A stretch of DNA of 64,000 nucleotides from Anas platyrhynchos (taxonomy: Eukaryota > Chordata > Aves > Anseriformes > Anatidae), in assembly GCF_047663525.1 (NCBI RefSeq), contig NC_092616.1, positions 4,315,501-4,379,500 of the forward strand, in the 5' to 3' direction. The notes beneath the pieces were generated by a model. The model did not search any database. It saw only the letters and a list, made by a program, of their open reading frames with translations, and was not told the DNA's origin. The translations under genes were made by a program, and so were the position numbers. Positions 31,046-43,146 of the stretch are shown in pieces. Every line of letters begins with the position of its first letter. The first letter of the stretch is position 1.

Positions 31046-31565
31046 TGTGGCGGTGGAGCTTTTCGGGGCTGAGGGCCAGGAAAGGGACCTGATGGGGGTC
31101 AGGGCAACCTCTTTAGGATGCCTTAGGACTGTCAGGCTTTTCTAGGAAATAATATTAAAGTTTGCTATTTCTACTGAGCCAAAAAGAAAACTGAAAGCAG
31201 AGGCTAAGGAAAGATGAGAGTGAAGTTCCCTTTGAAATTCCCTTGGTGTGCTGTGGATCTGTGAGCAGGCAGCCCCAGGCAGCAGCCTCCCACCAGCAGC
31301 AGGACCCTGCCCTGCCAGGGGGGCTCCTTCCACCCGCAGCTTCTCCCTGCAGCGTCCTGGGTAGCTCCCCGGGCAGGCTGAGTGCTGAGCCTGGCAGGCG
31401 GCAGAGGCCCTGCCCCGGCACACAGCCCCTGGGCCACAGCAGGGACCCTGCCCTGCACCACAGCATTGGACACCCCTTTCAGCAACCTGGCTGCAGAGCC
31501 TGCTGCCAGACTGTGAAAAGAGAGCACTCAGGGCCCGGCCTATCTGCCTTTTCCTTCTGCCACAG

Positions 31566-31573
31566 ACTTACCC
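31566..31573 (-). other. Putative splice donor of U2
   Basis: ACTTACCC on plus, that is GGGTAAGT on minus, with the intron starting at 31571. It stands in the same context (GCTTGCAGCACATTACAG) as the other cassette donors. Confidence 0.55.
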
Positions 31574-34228
31574 TGTAATGTGCTGCAAGCATTCGTTCCC
31601 CATCGAGCTTTCAGTATCCCCCAATTCACGCAGCCCGTAACCTCTATCTCCCTTCTCTCCCCTCCCAGTGCCAGCCTCAGGCAGTGCCCCCAACCCTGCT
31701 GCACTGTGCAGAGGAGCTGCTCCTGGGCAGAGCTGTCTCTCTGCATTGCTGCCCACTTGCCAGGAGCTCCCCTTGGGCCCAGGAGCCCGGCCCAGCTCAG
31801 CAGCAGAGGCCCAGCCCAAGGCCTCTCTTGCTCTGCCCCCCACCAGGATCCCTGCACATGGCCCTGGGGCTGCAGGAGAACCTGCTGGGAAACAGCCTGA
31901 AGGGATCCCTGGGCTTCCCTCCCTCCCCTGGGCACATACACTTCTTCACACCAGTGTCATTTCTCCTTAGAGAACAACAATTAAGTGTAACAATCACATC
32001 TTCTTGTCCCAGTATCAGTTTGGACATGAAGTCATGGTCGGGGACTGATCTCCTTCATCCCCACTTAAGGAAAGAATTCAGCAGTCAGTCAAGACATCTC
32101 ATGCTGGTTGTTATTCCTGGGGCTGGAAAGGGATCTCAGCTCCCTCCCATATCTGCCACAGACCCACAGGAGCTGGGATTCCTCAGGCCTCAGTTCAGGT
32201 GTCCACAGCATAGGCAACTTAATGTGAATTACTGGGCCACAATAGCTCCTTAGCGGAGATGGAGGACAGGCAGGAGCTGTTCAGATGGAAATACCTGCTG
32301 AAATTTGAGGTTGATCCTTTGGTCTGATGGGGCATTCCTTGGGCCAGCTGAAATGCCAGCAGATGCCACATGTAGGACAACTGAGCCTGTCCCTACTCCT
32401 TATGTTCAGAGCAGCATGCAGAGGCTGTCAGCAGAGCAAAAGGAGTCATGTGTCACAGGCAGAGCTAAACCTATTCTGTTCTCTTTTAAATGTTCTCTTT
32501 TTCCATTTCTCTTCTACGTGACCCTTGGCTGTAATGGCTGTTGTGTCTCGGACATCTCCACAGTGCCTCAGCTCTCACCAGCCAGGTCTCCCTGCCCTTT
32601 GTGCCTTGAGGCAGGACTCTGCAGGGGTACAACAGGTGGTGGGTGGGGATAAAATCCATGGTTACTTTGCAAACTACACCCTTAACAGTCCATGGGACCT
32701 AGGGGTCTGCATCCAAGGGTACAGGGAGAGTGTTTTGGCCTGAAGGTACTGGCTCCTTTTGATCCCAGGAAGGGATCAGACATCAGCATCCAGGTGCTGT
32801 AAGAGATCATTTAAATGCTCTTAGAGCTAAGAATATAAGGAGAGAAGACTATAGATGATCTGTTGAATTTGGTGTGACTTCATTCTAGACACAATACTCC
32901 ACCGTCAGTCTCAGATCTCCATTATATGTTTGCACTGACCCTATGGGATTATTAAAGGTGAACAAATTTTGCTGATCAGTCCTTGGCTCTGCAGTTGATG
33001 AATCAGCATATATATGGGAATCAGGGAATCTTGGATGGTGCCATATTGCCACTGGTGCACCATTTGGGTAGCTACTGGCACTTCGACCCTCAGCAACCCC
33101 ACAACTGAAGGATCCTGTGAGGCACCGGGCAAGGTAGAAAACTGTTGAATGTGCATAAATCACCATAAATCACCTCCAGCATGGCCAATTCCATCAGATA
33201 TGGGCTGCCTCTCTCCCTGGTTGTCCATTTGCCTGGGTGACATACAACATCTTCCTTGAAGGGATACCTTTCCTTTACACCTGACAGGAGTTACCTCAAG
33301 AGAGGGAGGATTTATGCCCCCTTTGCAATTGCTTTGTCAATGCCCCCTTCCCTGGAGAGGGATCCCAGCTGCTTGGCTTCCCTGCCCTCTAAGTCCAGGC
33401 TACCGGCCCTGTTATCCACGTATCAGAGCAGCCAGGTGACAATGTGCTGGCCTAGATGATGGCTGAAATCTAATCACACATCTCACAGCTCCCCAAGGAA
33501 TAGTGATCAGATGCTTACTGCTGCTTTTATGTTATCTCTGTCTTTGTCCACACATTTCTCTGATGGTTTTACTTGGGAGGAGCCTGCCTCATCTTCTTCT
33601 TCCTCCTTCCCTCTAGGAGTAGGAGCTTCTTTCCTGATTTTATTTTATTCACATGTATATATTTGACTGATACAGGCACAGGTTGGTTCTCTAGCCCAGT
33701 CATAGGGATTGGCGTTGTGTAGATTGCAACTCAGCAATCTAAGCCCCAGCACATCGCAGTGATTTCTGTCACTCTGGAATTGTCAGGATTCTATTTTTAT
33801 TTTATTTTATTTTTTTTATGATTTTGCACTTCTTCAGGGGTGAAGTTAGAAAGCATTGGAGGTGCCCACAGTTCTAGGTGCCTGCCCATATCCTCCCACA
33901 CACCCTGACCCTCATAATTATCCCACCTCAGGGCAGATCATTGTGTGGCATTCTGAAATAGTTTACTCTAACCTTAAACAAAACCTGAAACACATTCAGG
34001 ACACATAACAATACGTACAGGCTGGTTTGAACATTCCAAGGATTCCAAGTTTTGAAGAGCTATTATAACTAGCTGTGGGGAGAAGAATTGTCCCCCCTCT
34101 CCCCCCCATCATTTCCATAGATTGGCTCCCCGAGGTGAAAAGTAAAGACTGTTAATTATAAATAGTTTCTGAGAGAAAGTTCCTCGAGCACGGAGGTGAC
34201 AGCAATGCTGAGTACAACTACCAGATTT

Positions 34229-34299
34229 CACAGACTTCACAGAATCTCTAGGTTGGAAGAGACCTCAAGATCATCGAGTCCAACCTCTAACCTAACACT
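34229..34299 (-). mobile_element. CR1 3' fragment private to copy A
   Basis: A 71-base reversed CR1 end (CACAGAATCTCTAGGTTGG to CTAACCTAACACT). In copy B the flanks ACCAGATTT and GTCTCATGACC are directly joined at about 51265-51284. Confidence 0.85.
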
Positions 34300-34564
34300 G
34301 TCTCATGACCAGTAATTTTATCACAACATAAGGCAGTGTTAGGCAGTAAACCAATAACCATAAACGAGCCCCCACAAAGGATAAACAGCACAACAGGGAA
34401 CACACACAATATGTAATGTGCTACCCAACACAGTTCTGAGACCAAACACAACTACTACACCAACAAAAAATGAACATTGTGGTCAGCAACTATGAAGCTG
34501 ATCTATTGCTTATAACAACTTTATTTTATCATGATCCAGTCATATCTGTCATTATCTGAACAGT

Positions 34565-34998
34565 TTATGGCCCACGCAGGATTCATTTGTGAAGGAGGGC
34601 ATCCCACAGGAGGGACCCAGAGAGGGCAGAGATTGACCATCAAGGAGCAGTGGAAACAATGTCACGGACTCACTGCAATTCCCAATTCTCCTGTTCCACC
34701 CAGGAGAAGGAGTTACAAGAGGCTGGATGGGGGGAATGGTGTTTTTAGTTTGCTTGCGGTTCCTCAAGGTTGTAGTCTGCCACTGATAGGCAATAAAATA
34801 TATTAATCTGCCTATGCTAAGTCTGTCTTGCCTGTGATGATAATTGGTACCCATGAGGATATTTGGTGGGTGACCTCCTGTTCTACCCCAAGCCTTGAGC
34901 TCTTTTCATTATATTTTTCCCCCCTTTTCCTTGTAGGTGGGGAAGTAAAGGAGCGGTGGCCATGGAGTTCACCTGTGTACCTGTGTAAACCCACCACA
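34565..34998 (+). mobile_element. Partial ERVL-like LTR (family 2), copy A
   Basis: The 3' ~430 bases of a family 2 LTR, ending TAAACCCACCACA. It is truncated at the same point as its duplicate in copy B (51543), so truncation predates the duplication. It is unbroken at the point where copy B has a CR1. Fossil. Confidence 0.75.
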
Positions 34999-37789
34999 GT
35001 AGGGAGATTGGAAGGGTCCAGCACCAGGACTGTGGCCATCCAGGGATGGCATCTCAGCACCCAGAACACACTCTGGCAGCCTGGTGGCACAGGAGGGGCT
35101 GGTTCCCCTGAAGGAGATCAGTACAAGGGGAAGGCTTGATTTCCAACACAGGCATTTGTGGCACATTCCTGAGAGGCCTGTGGAGCTGCAGGCCACACCA
35201 GTCTCTGGGACACCGGACGTCCTTCCTCCCAGAGCCAGGTCCTGAAGAGGCACCAGCTCCCAGGGAAACCTGGCCCTGGACTGTCCCCATCACAAGGAGG
35301 TTGAGCCATGCCCAGAGGAGCCCTGGGGCTTAGGGCACCCCTAACATCAGGACCCAGGAATCCTGGCTACCACATACTCCCCTGAGCCCAGAGGGACACT
35401 CAGGCAAGGCTCTTGCAGCAGCCACCAGCCATTTCCAGCCCCTTGCAAAACTTTGGACAGCTGAGAGCCCTCGTGACACAACTTGGAAAGGGGCTCCTGA
35501 CACCCTTACCTTTGAGGGAGAGCTGCAGGAACACTGGGAACTGGGAAGTCAGGTCAGAGGCGATGGTCACCCTCCAGCAGCCCTCCATCTCGCTTGCTGC
35601 TGGCCCTCAGCTCAGGACAAGGGATGCCCACCCTGGCTCCTCAACCACAGCTCCTCTGCAAGGTGCCCCTGCTCCTCTGCCCGTCAGCGAGGGTCGCCCA
35701 GTGCAAGCTTGCTGCCTGCTGACCCCACTCCTGGCCACAGAAGGACAGCGCTGGGGAGCACCCAAGCAGTGCCCAGCAGGGACCAGGCCTTGCAGGGAAG
35801 TGCCGGCACTGCCGCTGCTCCAGTGATGATATCCTGGTGATGCAGGGCTTCCCCCTGTGACATCAGACCGTGTCATTTGAAGGCCTGTGAGGTCAGTAGC
35901 AAGGAGACATATTTTCCGGCATTTCTTGACAAATCCACCAGGAACATCTCCAAATGGTGACAAAGCCCACGGAATAAAGGAAGTGGAGCACTGGAGTAGT
36001 CCCTGCTGTGTTCTTGTACTAAGATACCTCTGCTTTTGGGAGCTCTCCCAGGAAGGTAGGGTTTGAGTCTTTTCCTAGGGCTGGGCTTTTTTCAAACGAT
36101 GGGAGCGAAGGTGCCTGGGATGCATTATATGTGTTAGGATGCATTAGGATGTGTTATATGGAGGGAATTGCAGCACATTCCCGAGCCTTCCTCCCCTCAT
36201 GTCCCACAAGGCTCTGTGCTCAGAGAAGGCCTCAGCACCCTTGCCCAGGACACCCCCCTGCCATGCCACAGGCAGAGGTGGCACACAAGGGAATGGCAAA
36301 CTTACCTTCAGCACCTCATGGTAAGGGAGAGGGGTAGTGCAGCACTGCAGATGAAGGGTAGAGTAGGGAGAACAGCTTGGGACAGATGCAGTGCACTCCT
36401 TAATGCTGACACAGCTTCCTTTCGGTGGGGATCCAGCTCCTCCCGTCTGTGCCCCAGGCTGAGGGCATTGGGACACATCTGGACTGCAGCACCTCAGCTG
36501 TGGCACAGGGGCCAAACTCAGACTTGTCCCAGATCTTTTGCTCAAGAGCCTGGGCATGCAAAGGTTTTCCATCACAGCAGATATGCTGCCGTGGATGGCA
36601 GATGGGCACAAAAGGATGAATTCAGGGGTCCCAAGGAGGGCAAGCCCTGGTGTTCCTGAGGCCAGAAGGAATCAGGCCTGGGCTGTGCTGCCCTGACAGC
36701 AGAGGGCATTTGTGGTGTTGGTGCAGCCCTGAGGGCCAGTGCTGGAGCTGAGGCCGATCTCCAGGCACGAGAATGGGCTGCTGACAATGTCTTTGGCAAT
36801 GGGCATCCTGTGATCCAGGGACACAGAAAAAATCACTGTGTCTGGATAGTACCATCAGAGTGATTAACGGGTGGGGATGAGAAGCAGCAGCAGTGTTTGC
36901 AAGCTGAATGACATAAATGGAAACTCTGGTGTGAAGTGCCTCATATCTGTGCACTGCCTGCCTCTACCCGGTAGAAGTGGGACAGACCTTGGCTCTCTGG
37001 GAAGCAGTCACTTGCTCATAAGCACCAGGTCTACCAGAGATGCCCTCAGGGGTGCCCTCTAAGTACCAGCTGTGAATAGCCAAAGCTGTCCTGTGGGTCC
37101 TGTGCTGCCCATGCCGGCTGCATGCTCCAGTGGTGCTGGGCAGCATTGGCATCTCAGGTAGCACTGCAGGACTGCAATTGGCTTTAAATGGAGCGGCTGC
37201 CCCGAATTTCATCAGGCAATGTAGGGATGTCCATGAGACAAGTGCCGTTACAGTCCCTGGAGATGGAGGGAAAACCAGATGGAGAAGAGGGAGAGAGAGA
37301 CTCAGCTCTCCCTGTGGCACAGTTCTCCATTGGGTCAGGTGGATGCCTCTACAGGCTGCCCTGAGCCTACTGAGGAGGGACAGGTTTAGTTGTCCTAAAT
37401 GGGTGCATTTGCTGTCATTTCAGCTGGCCAAAGGCATTCCCCCCAGCCTCCACGGTGATGCCCCCAGGTGCTGCCCTGTCCCTCATGATACCTCCATGAG
37501 AGCTTGCAGATGCCTGCAGGTACCTCTGCCCCCTGACATGTCACCAGGCATTTGCAACCCACAGATTTCCTCCATCTCCATTAATAATCCTGGAGATGAG
37601 ACAAGGAGCTAACCTGCAGGTGCCCATGTGGTGCACACCTGAAGTGAGGGCAGGCGAATCCCAGTTCCTGAGTGCCTTGGGCAGGCATGGGTGTGAGCTG
37701 AGTGCCCTCCTAGCAACAGGATTAAAATCCAGCATGAGATGTCTTAACGGACTCTGCTGCCTGACTTTTTGGAGAAATGTACTTGTTGT

Positions 37790-39030
37790 CAAGAAGTGTG
37801 TGTGCCCAGCTGAGGGAGAGAGCCCCAGGGATTCCTTCAGGCTGTTTGCCAGCAGGTTCCCCTGTAGCCCTATGTGCAGGGAGCCTGGTGGGGGGCAGAG
37901 CAAGGGAGGCCTTGGGCTGGGCCTCTGCTGCTGAGCTGGGCCGGGCTCCTGGGCCCAAGGGGAGCTCCTGGCAAGCGGGCAGCGCTGCAGAGAGACAGCT
38001 CTGCCCAGGAGCAGCTCCTCTGCACAGCGCAGCAGGGCTGGGGGCACTGCCTGCAGCTGGCACTGGGAGGGGAGAGAAGGGAAAGAGAGGTTATGGGCTG
38101 CATGGAATATGAGAGAACTAAGAGCTCAGAGGAGGAGAAATCTTGCTAGCACATAACACGGTAAGTCTCTTTATGCAGTGCATTGCACATGAGTATCAGG
38201 GAAGATTTCCAGACTGAGTACTTCCCATAGAAGATAAGGTCAGATGCACTTGGTATTTCTTTAGTGTGGAAAAGCACAAGCTCCAGCGCAGGGGTTCCCT
38301 GCCATAGGGTCATTGTCCAGTCCCAAGGGCTCCCTTGTCGCAGGCTGGCTGCAGGCTGTGAAGCCGGGGGTGCAGACAGGGGTGTCCAGGGCTGTGGTGC
38401 AGAGCAGGGTCCCTGCTGTGCCCCAGGGGCTGTGTGCCGGGGCAGGGCCTCTGCCGCCTGCCAGGCTCAGCACTCAGCCTGCCCGGGGAGCTGCCCAGGG
38501 CGCTGCGGGGAGAAGCTGCGGGTGGAAGGAGCCCCCCTGGCAGGGCAGGGTCCTGCTGCTGGCGGGAGGCTGCTGCCTGGGGTAGCCTGCTCACAGCTGC
38601 ACAACAAACCAAGGTAATTTCAAAGGGAACTTCACTCTCATCTTTCCTTAGCCTCTGCTTTCAGTTTTCTCTTCTTTTGGCTCACTAGGAATAGAAATAG
38701 AAGCTGTTATTTCCTGGAAGAGCCTAAGACTCATACACCACCAGAAGGAGGTTTAGAAGAATCTCCAGAAACTCTTTCCTGCCTCTCAGCCCATAGAAAG
38801 CTCCACCACCACTCGTGCAGTGTCAGCAGGGTCTGTGTGACCTGGGCTCTTGGACCTGCCCCCACCGAGCTGCCCCTGGGCAGAGCCCTGCTGCCAGGAG
38901 GTGTCTGCAGGGCAGAGCTGAGCACCCAGTGGGTGGGATGGGGGCTGTGAGCTGCAGGCAGGAGGCGTGGGGACAGAGACCCCGCTGCAGGCAGGGACAG
39001 CTGCAGGCAGCAGAGCCCTGGTCAGGGAGT
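37790..39030 (+). promoter_or_regulatory. GC-rich OR14 upstream cassette U3
   Basis: Plus-strand cassette of the OR at 40100: part one 37790-38085, donor at 38161, part two 38330-38597, part three 38815-39030. Donor to the acceptor ending at 40072 gives a 1912-base intron. The inverted sister is U2, so U2 and U3 form the arms of block A. Confidence 0.6.
38157..38166 (+). other. Putative splice donor of U3
   Basis: CACGGTAAGT with the intron starting at 38161, in the conserved context ...CTAGCACATAACACG. Confidence 0.6.
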
Positions 39031-40072
39031 GAGAGGGAGCTGCTCCAAGAAAATTTATGGCAGGGGGGATTTGTGTACTTCCCTCCCATCCCTGAAGCGC
39101 CAACGCCTTCTCACAAACTTCTTGGCTACTTTTCTCATCCAGCCATGTCATGGAAATTTTAACACGAGTTTCTTTGGAATCCCTAGATTTTGGGGGATGA
39201 AAATTCATCTGGAGCTCAAAATCTGATGATGATGTTCCTAAGTGTTAGTTCTGTCCTTAAATAAAAATCATCCATATTTTCTCCGAAGTGTTGGGTCTCA
39301 GAGAAATGCTATGTGGGGAAGGAGCTGACTCTCCCTTCAGTACATAGGCCATACAAATGCAGCTGGTTGGCTGCATGTGGGCAGCTGCTACGATCCCTCT
39401 GTGTCCGCGGTGAAAAGCAGGGAGCTGAGATCCTCCTCAGGTTTGGTGAGATGGGTGAGGGGTTTGGAGATCTGCCCTTTGAATCTGTCTTCATCTCTTC
39501 CCAGCAGCATTATGGTTCTTTTTAGGGGATCACCTAAGTGCAACCATCCTCCAGAAATGCCTGCAAAGGGCAGCTGAGACCAGGACTGGCTGATAAAACA
39601 GCTGTCCTCACTCTGTCCTGAGGAACAGTCCCTTTGCCTCGCAGGACCCCCAAAACTACCTTATTGGGGAGTACAAACACCAAGGTTGTATGCATAAATG
39701 CACCCCTCAGATGAGGTGGAGAAACTAGAAAATACCCCCAAAGCCTGGACAATGGGTTTTCACAAAAATGTTGAGTTTTTTTGAATTTTCAGCAAGCATT
39801 CTGAAATTAGTTTGATACCTCATCTGTATTTAATACAACAACAGCCCATGTCCTCATTTACATAACTGCGTGGGTCAGGACTGCCTCCTCCAGCGCCCTA
39901 CTTATCCCAGTGGCACTGGAATCAGCATCAACTAGAACAAACAAGTTCTTGTGAAATGGACCTGCAAAGATCTTCCTGAAAAGGGAGAGGCAGGAGGGAG
40001 GATTGTATAAGAAATTGAGTAGGTTTGATCACAGACTTCTGTCCTAATGTTGTCCTGATTTTCTCTCTTCAG
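39031..40072 (+). repeat. Intron-like segment of unit U3
   Basis: Paralogous to the segments between cassette and gene in the other units (39330-39620 matches 16090-16340 and inverted 30050-30300). It ends in a pyrimidine-rich tract and acceptor (CTGATTTTCTCTCTTCAG) just before the OR. No gene was recognised. Confidence 0.6.
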
Positions 40073-40099
40073 ACTGCCCTCTATACCCAGAGGCATCAA

Positions 40100-41059
40100 A
40101 TGTCCAACAGCAGCTCCATCACCGAGTTCCTCCTCCTGCCATTCGCAGACACACGGGAGCTGCAGCTCCTGCACTTCGTGCTCTTCCTGGGCATCTACCT
40201 GGCTGCCCTCCTGGGCAACGGCCTCATCCTCACCGCTGTAGCCTGTGACCACCGCCTCCACACCCCCATGTACTTCTTACTCCTCAACCTCGCCCTCCTT
40301 GACCTGGGCTGCATTTCCACCACTGTCCCCAAAGCCATGGCCAATTCCCTCTGGGACACCAGGACCATTTCCTACACAGGATGTGCTGCACAGGTCTTTC
40401 TTTATCCCTTCCTGATATCAGCAGAGTTTTCAATTCTCACCATCATGGCCTATGACCGCTACATTGCCATCTGCAAGCCCCTGCACTACGGGACCCTCCT
40501 GAGCAGCAGAGCTTGTGCCCAGATGGCAGCAGCTGCCTGGGGCAGTGGGGTTCTTTATGCTCTGCTGCACACTGCCAGTACATTTTCCCTGCCCCTCTGC
40601 CAAGGCAATGCTGTGGACCAGTTCTTCTGTGAAATCCCCCAGATCCTCAAAATCTCTTGCTCACACTCCTACTTCAGGAAAGTTTGGGTTCTTCTGGTTG
40701 GTTTCTCTTTAGCATCCGGGTGTTTTTTTTTCATCATGCTTTCCTATGTGCAGATCTTCAGGGCCGTGCTGAGGATGCCTTCTGAGCATAGCCGGCACAA
40801 AGCCTTTTCCATGTGCCTCCCCCACCTGTTTGTGGTCTCCCTTTTTCTCAGTACTGCCATGTTTGCCTACCTGAAGCCTCCCTCCATCTCCTCCCCATCC
40901 TTGAATGTGTTGGTGGCAGTTCTGTACTCAGTGATTCCTCCAGCAGTGAACCCTCTAATCTACAGCATGAGGAACCAGGAGCTCAAGGTTGCTGTTAGGA
41001 GAGCAATTTCACAGATGTTTCCTAAGAATGATTATTTTCCCTTCTTTCTCCAGAAATGA
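40100..41059 (+). CDS. Olfactory receptor, OR14-like (class II)
   Basis: Intact 319-residue receptor of unit U3. The start is the MSNSSS codon at 40100, 27 bases after the acceptor at 40072; the open frame extends upstream only through intron. NSS sequon at 3-5, GN at 39-40, TPMYFLL at 55-61 (Leu in place of the second Phe), IMAYDRYIAIC at 115-125, SY near 215, PPAVNPLIYSMRN near 280-292. The TM6 motif reads KAFSMC instead of KAFSTC. TM5 reads VWVLLVGFSLASGCFFFIML and differs from the other copies. It is head-to-head with 28649-29608. Confidence 0.94.
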   Translation: MSNSSSITEFLLLPFADTRELQLLHFVLFLGIYLAALLGNGLILTAVACDHRLHTPMYFLLLNLALLDLGCISTTVPKAMANSLWDTRTISYTGCAAQVFLYPFLISAEFSILTIMAYDRYIAICKPLHYGTLLSSRACAQMAAAAWGSGVLYALLHTASTFSLPLCQGNAVDQFFCEIPQILKISCSHSYFRKVWVLLVGFSLASGCFFFIMLSYVQIFRAVLRMPSEHSRHKAFSMCLPHLFVVSLFLSTAMFAYLKPPSISSPSLNVLVAVLYSVIPPAVNPLIYSMRNQELKVAVRRAISQMFPKNDYFPFFLQK

Positions 41060-41148
41060 CTTTCTGCATATCCTCTTGCAGTCTTGATCCTTGTATTGTT
41101 ATCATTATAGCTATTGTTATCTTCAGTGCCACTTGCATTTATAATGTT

Positions 41149-41270
41149 CTAAAAAAAAAAAAAAAGAAGTCATTTATTCATCATCCTTTTACTGAGGAGG
41201 AACTTCCTTTTTGTACATCCTTTTTTTGTACTTCCTTTTTGTACATCCTTTTACTGAGGATGTACAGTAA
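41149..41270. repeat. Poly(A) and short tandem repeat
   Basis: A 16-base A tract, then three imperfect copies of a CTTTTTGTACATCC-like unit with a repeated TTTTACTGAGGA motif at 41186 and 41249. It lies in the 3' UTR region of the 40100 gene. Confidence 0.7.
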
Positions 41271-41342
41271 ACACTGCTCTGTTTACTGTTGAGGTTCTGT
41301 AAAAGTCTGTCTAAGAGCACATCATCACTGACTCATCTGTGT

Positions 41343-41348
41343 AATAAA
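41343..41348 (+). terminator. Poly(A) signal of the 40100 OR
   Basis: AATAAA in GTGTAATAAAATGGGG, ~285 bases after the stop and aligned with the signals at 18107 and 58079. Confidence 0.55.
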
Positions 41349-41403
41349 ATGGGGTGTCCCCAGTGCACTGCCTGAAGATTTGGCTAGTCTTTCAAAGCTG
41401 GTG

Positions 41404-41695
41404 CCAAGATCAGGGCTGTGTAGCTGCTCCCTGGAAGGCCTGTTGCTGCATGGATCTGGGAGAGAAATAGGTCATTGTGTGAGCTGTGAGAGACCACAGG
41501 TAGGATTTAGGAGCAGCCTGCTGGTGTCTGATGACAGTGGAGATGGTGAAAGGTCACTGAGATACAGAGCCATGACCGTCCCAAATGTGGCAGGGCAGAG
41601 GACAGCCTCCAGGACACGAACGTTGAGCTGTGTGGAGAGCCCAGGTGTTCTCCATGGGCAGCATGTGCCCAGGGCAGGCAGTGACTGGAGGCCAA
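41404..41695 (+). repeat. OR 3' flank paired with 24741-25021
   Basis: Inverted copy of the DNA beyond the pseudogene at 27712. Here the flank follows the OR 3' UTR without the family 2 LTR found at the other units, making it an apparent empty site. Confidence 0.65.
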
Positions 41696-42517
41696 AAAAG
41701 AGAGAAAATGCCCAAGATCTTGTCACCAAAGAAGAATGTCATAATTCCTGTGGGATTCTGTGGAGTACCAGCATGCACAGGGAAGGGAGGTTGGAGAGAG
41801 ATTAATGTCACCCTTACAAAGTTATCACCAGCTGGATCTAGAAAGACACCGGGAAACCCCTAGTGTCCTTGGCAATGTTCCCTGCTCTTTCTGAGCACCT
41901 GCCAGAACGACAGACCATAGTAAGTGGGATTAGCAGCACTGATCCCAACCCAGCTGGATTTACTTCCCACGCTGTGCAGCTCAGCCCATGTGCAGTCACC
42001 TCTGGGGCACCACAGCCTGCTTGGTCTGCTAATAGTGCCACCAGCCCAGGGACATGTGGCGAGCATGGGAGGTGGCCAGGAAGAGCTGGACGGATCAGAG
42101 GACACATGGGGAGAGATCAAATGGGAGTTGGCCTTGGCTGGAAGTTACTGTTAACCTAATCCCAAGACTAGGTCTGGACTGTGAGTACCCTAATGAGTGC
42201 TCATGAGTTAGAGTAGAAGATGAACCAGAAGTCCGCAGTTTCCTGGTGCTGCACTAGGTTGGGAAGTGGCTGAAGAAGGACTGGTGCCCTCTATTCTTCA
42301 TTTCATAACTCCATAATCTTTCCTGAAGGGTGGCATCGAAAGCCAAGTCTGGTGCCTGTGCCAGGACTTACACTGATGGAAGCATGACACAGCAGCCATA
42401 TCAGTTTGCTTCTGTTCCTCAGTCTAAGTCCGTCACATGTCCATGTGAGAGTCTCCCCCAGCCTATGTGCTGAACAATAGCCCAGAAGTCATCAGCAAGC
42501 CCTCAGCTTGGGTCCAC
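41696..42517. other. Non-coding stretch, no gene recognised
   Basis: No domain-bearing frame and no recognised repeat. The open frames at 41838-42159 on both strands look like chance. Confidence 0.5.
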
Positions 42518-43145
42518 CCCAAGGCAATGCTGTGAACCAGTTTTTCTGTGAAATCCCACAGATCCTTGTTGTGGTTTAACCCAGCCAGCAGCTAAGCACC
42601 ACACAGCAATTCACTCACCTTCCACCCTCCCTTTATGAGATGGGGGAGAGAATCAGAAAAAAAAAAAATGAAGCCTATGGGTTGAGATAAAGACAGTTTA
42701 TTAGGACAGAAAATAAAGGAAAATACTGATATGTACAAACAAAGTGATGCACAATACAATTGCTCACCACCTGCTGACCAATGTTAAACCTATCCCTGAG
42801 CAGCCCGCCCCCTCCCCTGGCCATTCCCCCCCCCCCCCCCCCCCGGTATAATTGTTGAAAATGACATCATATGGAATGGAATACCCCTGTGGCCACTTTG
42901 GGTCAGCTGTCCTGGTTCTGTCCCCTCCCAGCTCCTGCTGCACCCCCAGCTTGCCCGCTGGCAGGACAGAGCAAGAAGCTGAAAAGTCCTTGGCCTGGTG
43001 TAAGTAGTGCCCTGCAACAATTAAAACATTATTCTCATCCTAAATACAAAACACAGCACCATACCAGCTACAAGGAGGAAAACTAACTCCATCCTAGCTG
43101 AAACCAGAACAATCCTTAAACTCTCCTGCTCACAGTCCTTCCTTG
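42518..43145 (+). pseudogene. OR14-like relic split by a solo LTR
   Basis: Only about 25 codons of an OR remain. The left piece (to 42566) reads QGNAVNQFFCEIPQI, and the right piece (from 43117) reads LKLSCSQSFL, matching residues ~168-192 of the OR at 45735. The solo LTR at 42567-43111 lies between them. This is the remnant of a further OR copy in plus orientation, and no other part of that gene is nearby. Confidence 0.8.
42567..43111 (-). mobile_element. Solo LTR, ERVL-like family 1
   Basis: A 545-base LTR in minus orientation, TGTTGTGGTTTAACCC at left and GCTGAAACCAGAACA at right. It is flanked by the perfect 5-bp duplication ATCCT (42562-42566 and 43112-43116), which supports ERVL class. 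It contains a 19-base C run (42826-42844). No internal region is present; it looks fairly young but is a solo-LTR fossil. Confidence 0.9.
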
Positions 43146-43146
43146 G

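Larger units (their letters stand above)
29655..31965 (-). promoter_or_regulatory. GC-rich OR14 upstream cassette U2 and intron
   Basis: Minus-strand copy of the cassette. Reading minus from 31965 come part one (31965-31664), the donor at 31571, part two (31515-31258) and part three (30815-30590), then intron down to the acceptor at 29655. Donor to acceptor is 1917 bases. Part three is separated from part two by a CR1 fragment that unit U4 lacks. All long open frames inside are also open in other orientations and copies, which points to composition and not coding. Confidence 0.6.
31966..37700 (+). repeat. Spacer of block A (segmental duplication copy A)
   Basis: Non-coding sequence that aligns along its length with 48951-54830. 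Shared text includes TTCTTGTCCCAGTAT (about 32000 and 48985), GGACACATAACAATACGTAC / GGACACATAACCATACGTAC (33999 and 51053) and ACACTCTGGCAGCCTGG / ACACGCTCTGCCAGCCTGG (35067 and 52561). The offset is about 16.98 kb before the CR1 in copy B and 17.5 kb after it. From about 35.2 kb it also matches 8.0-10.5 kb. No gene was recognised in it, only CR1 and LTR remnants. Confidence 0.85.
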
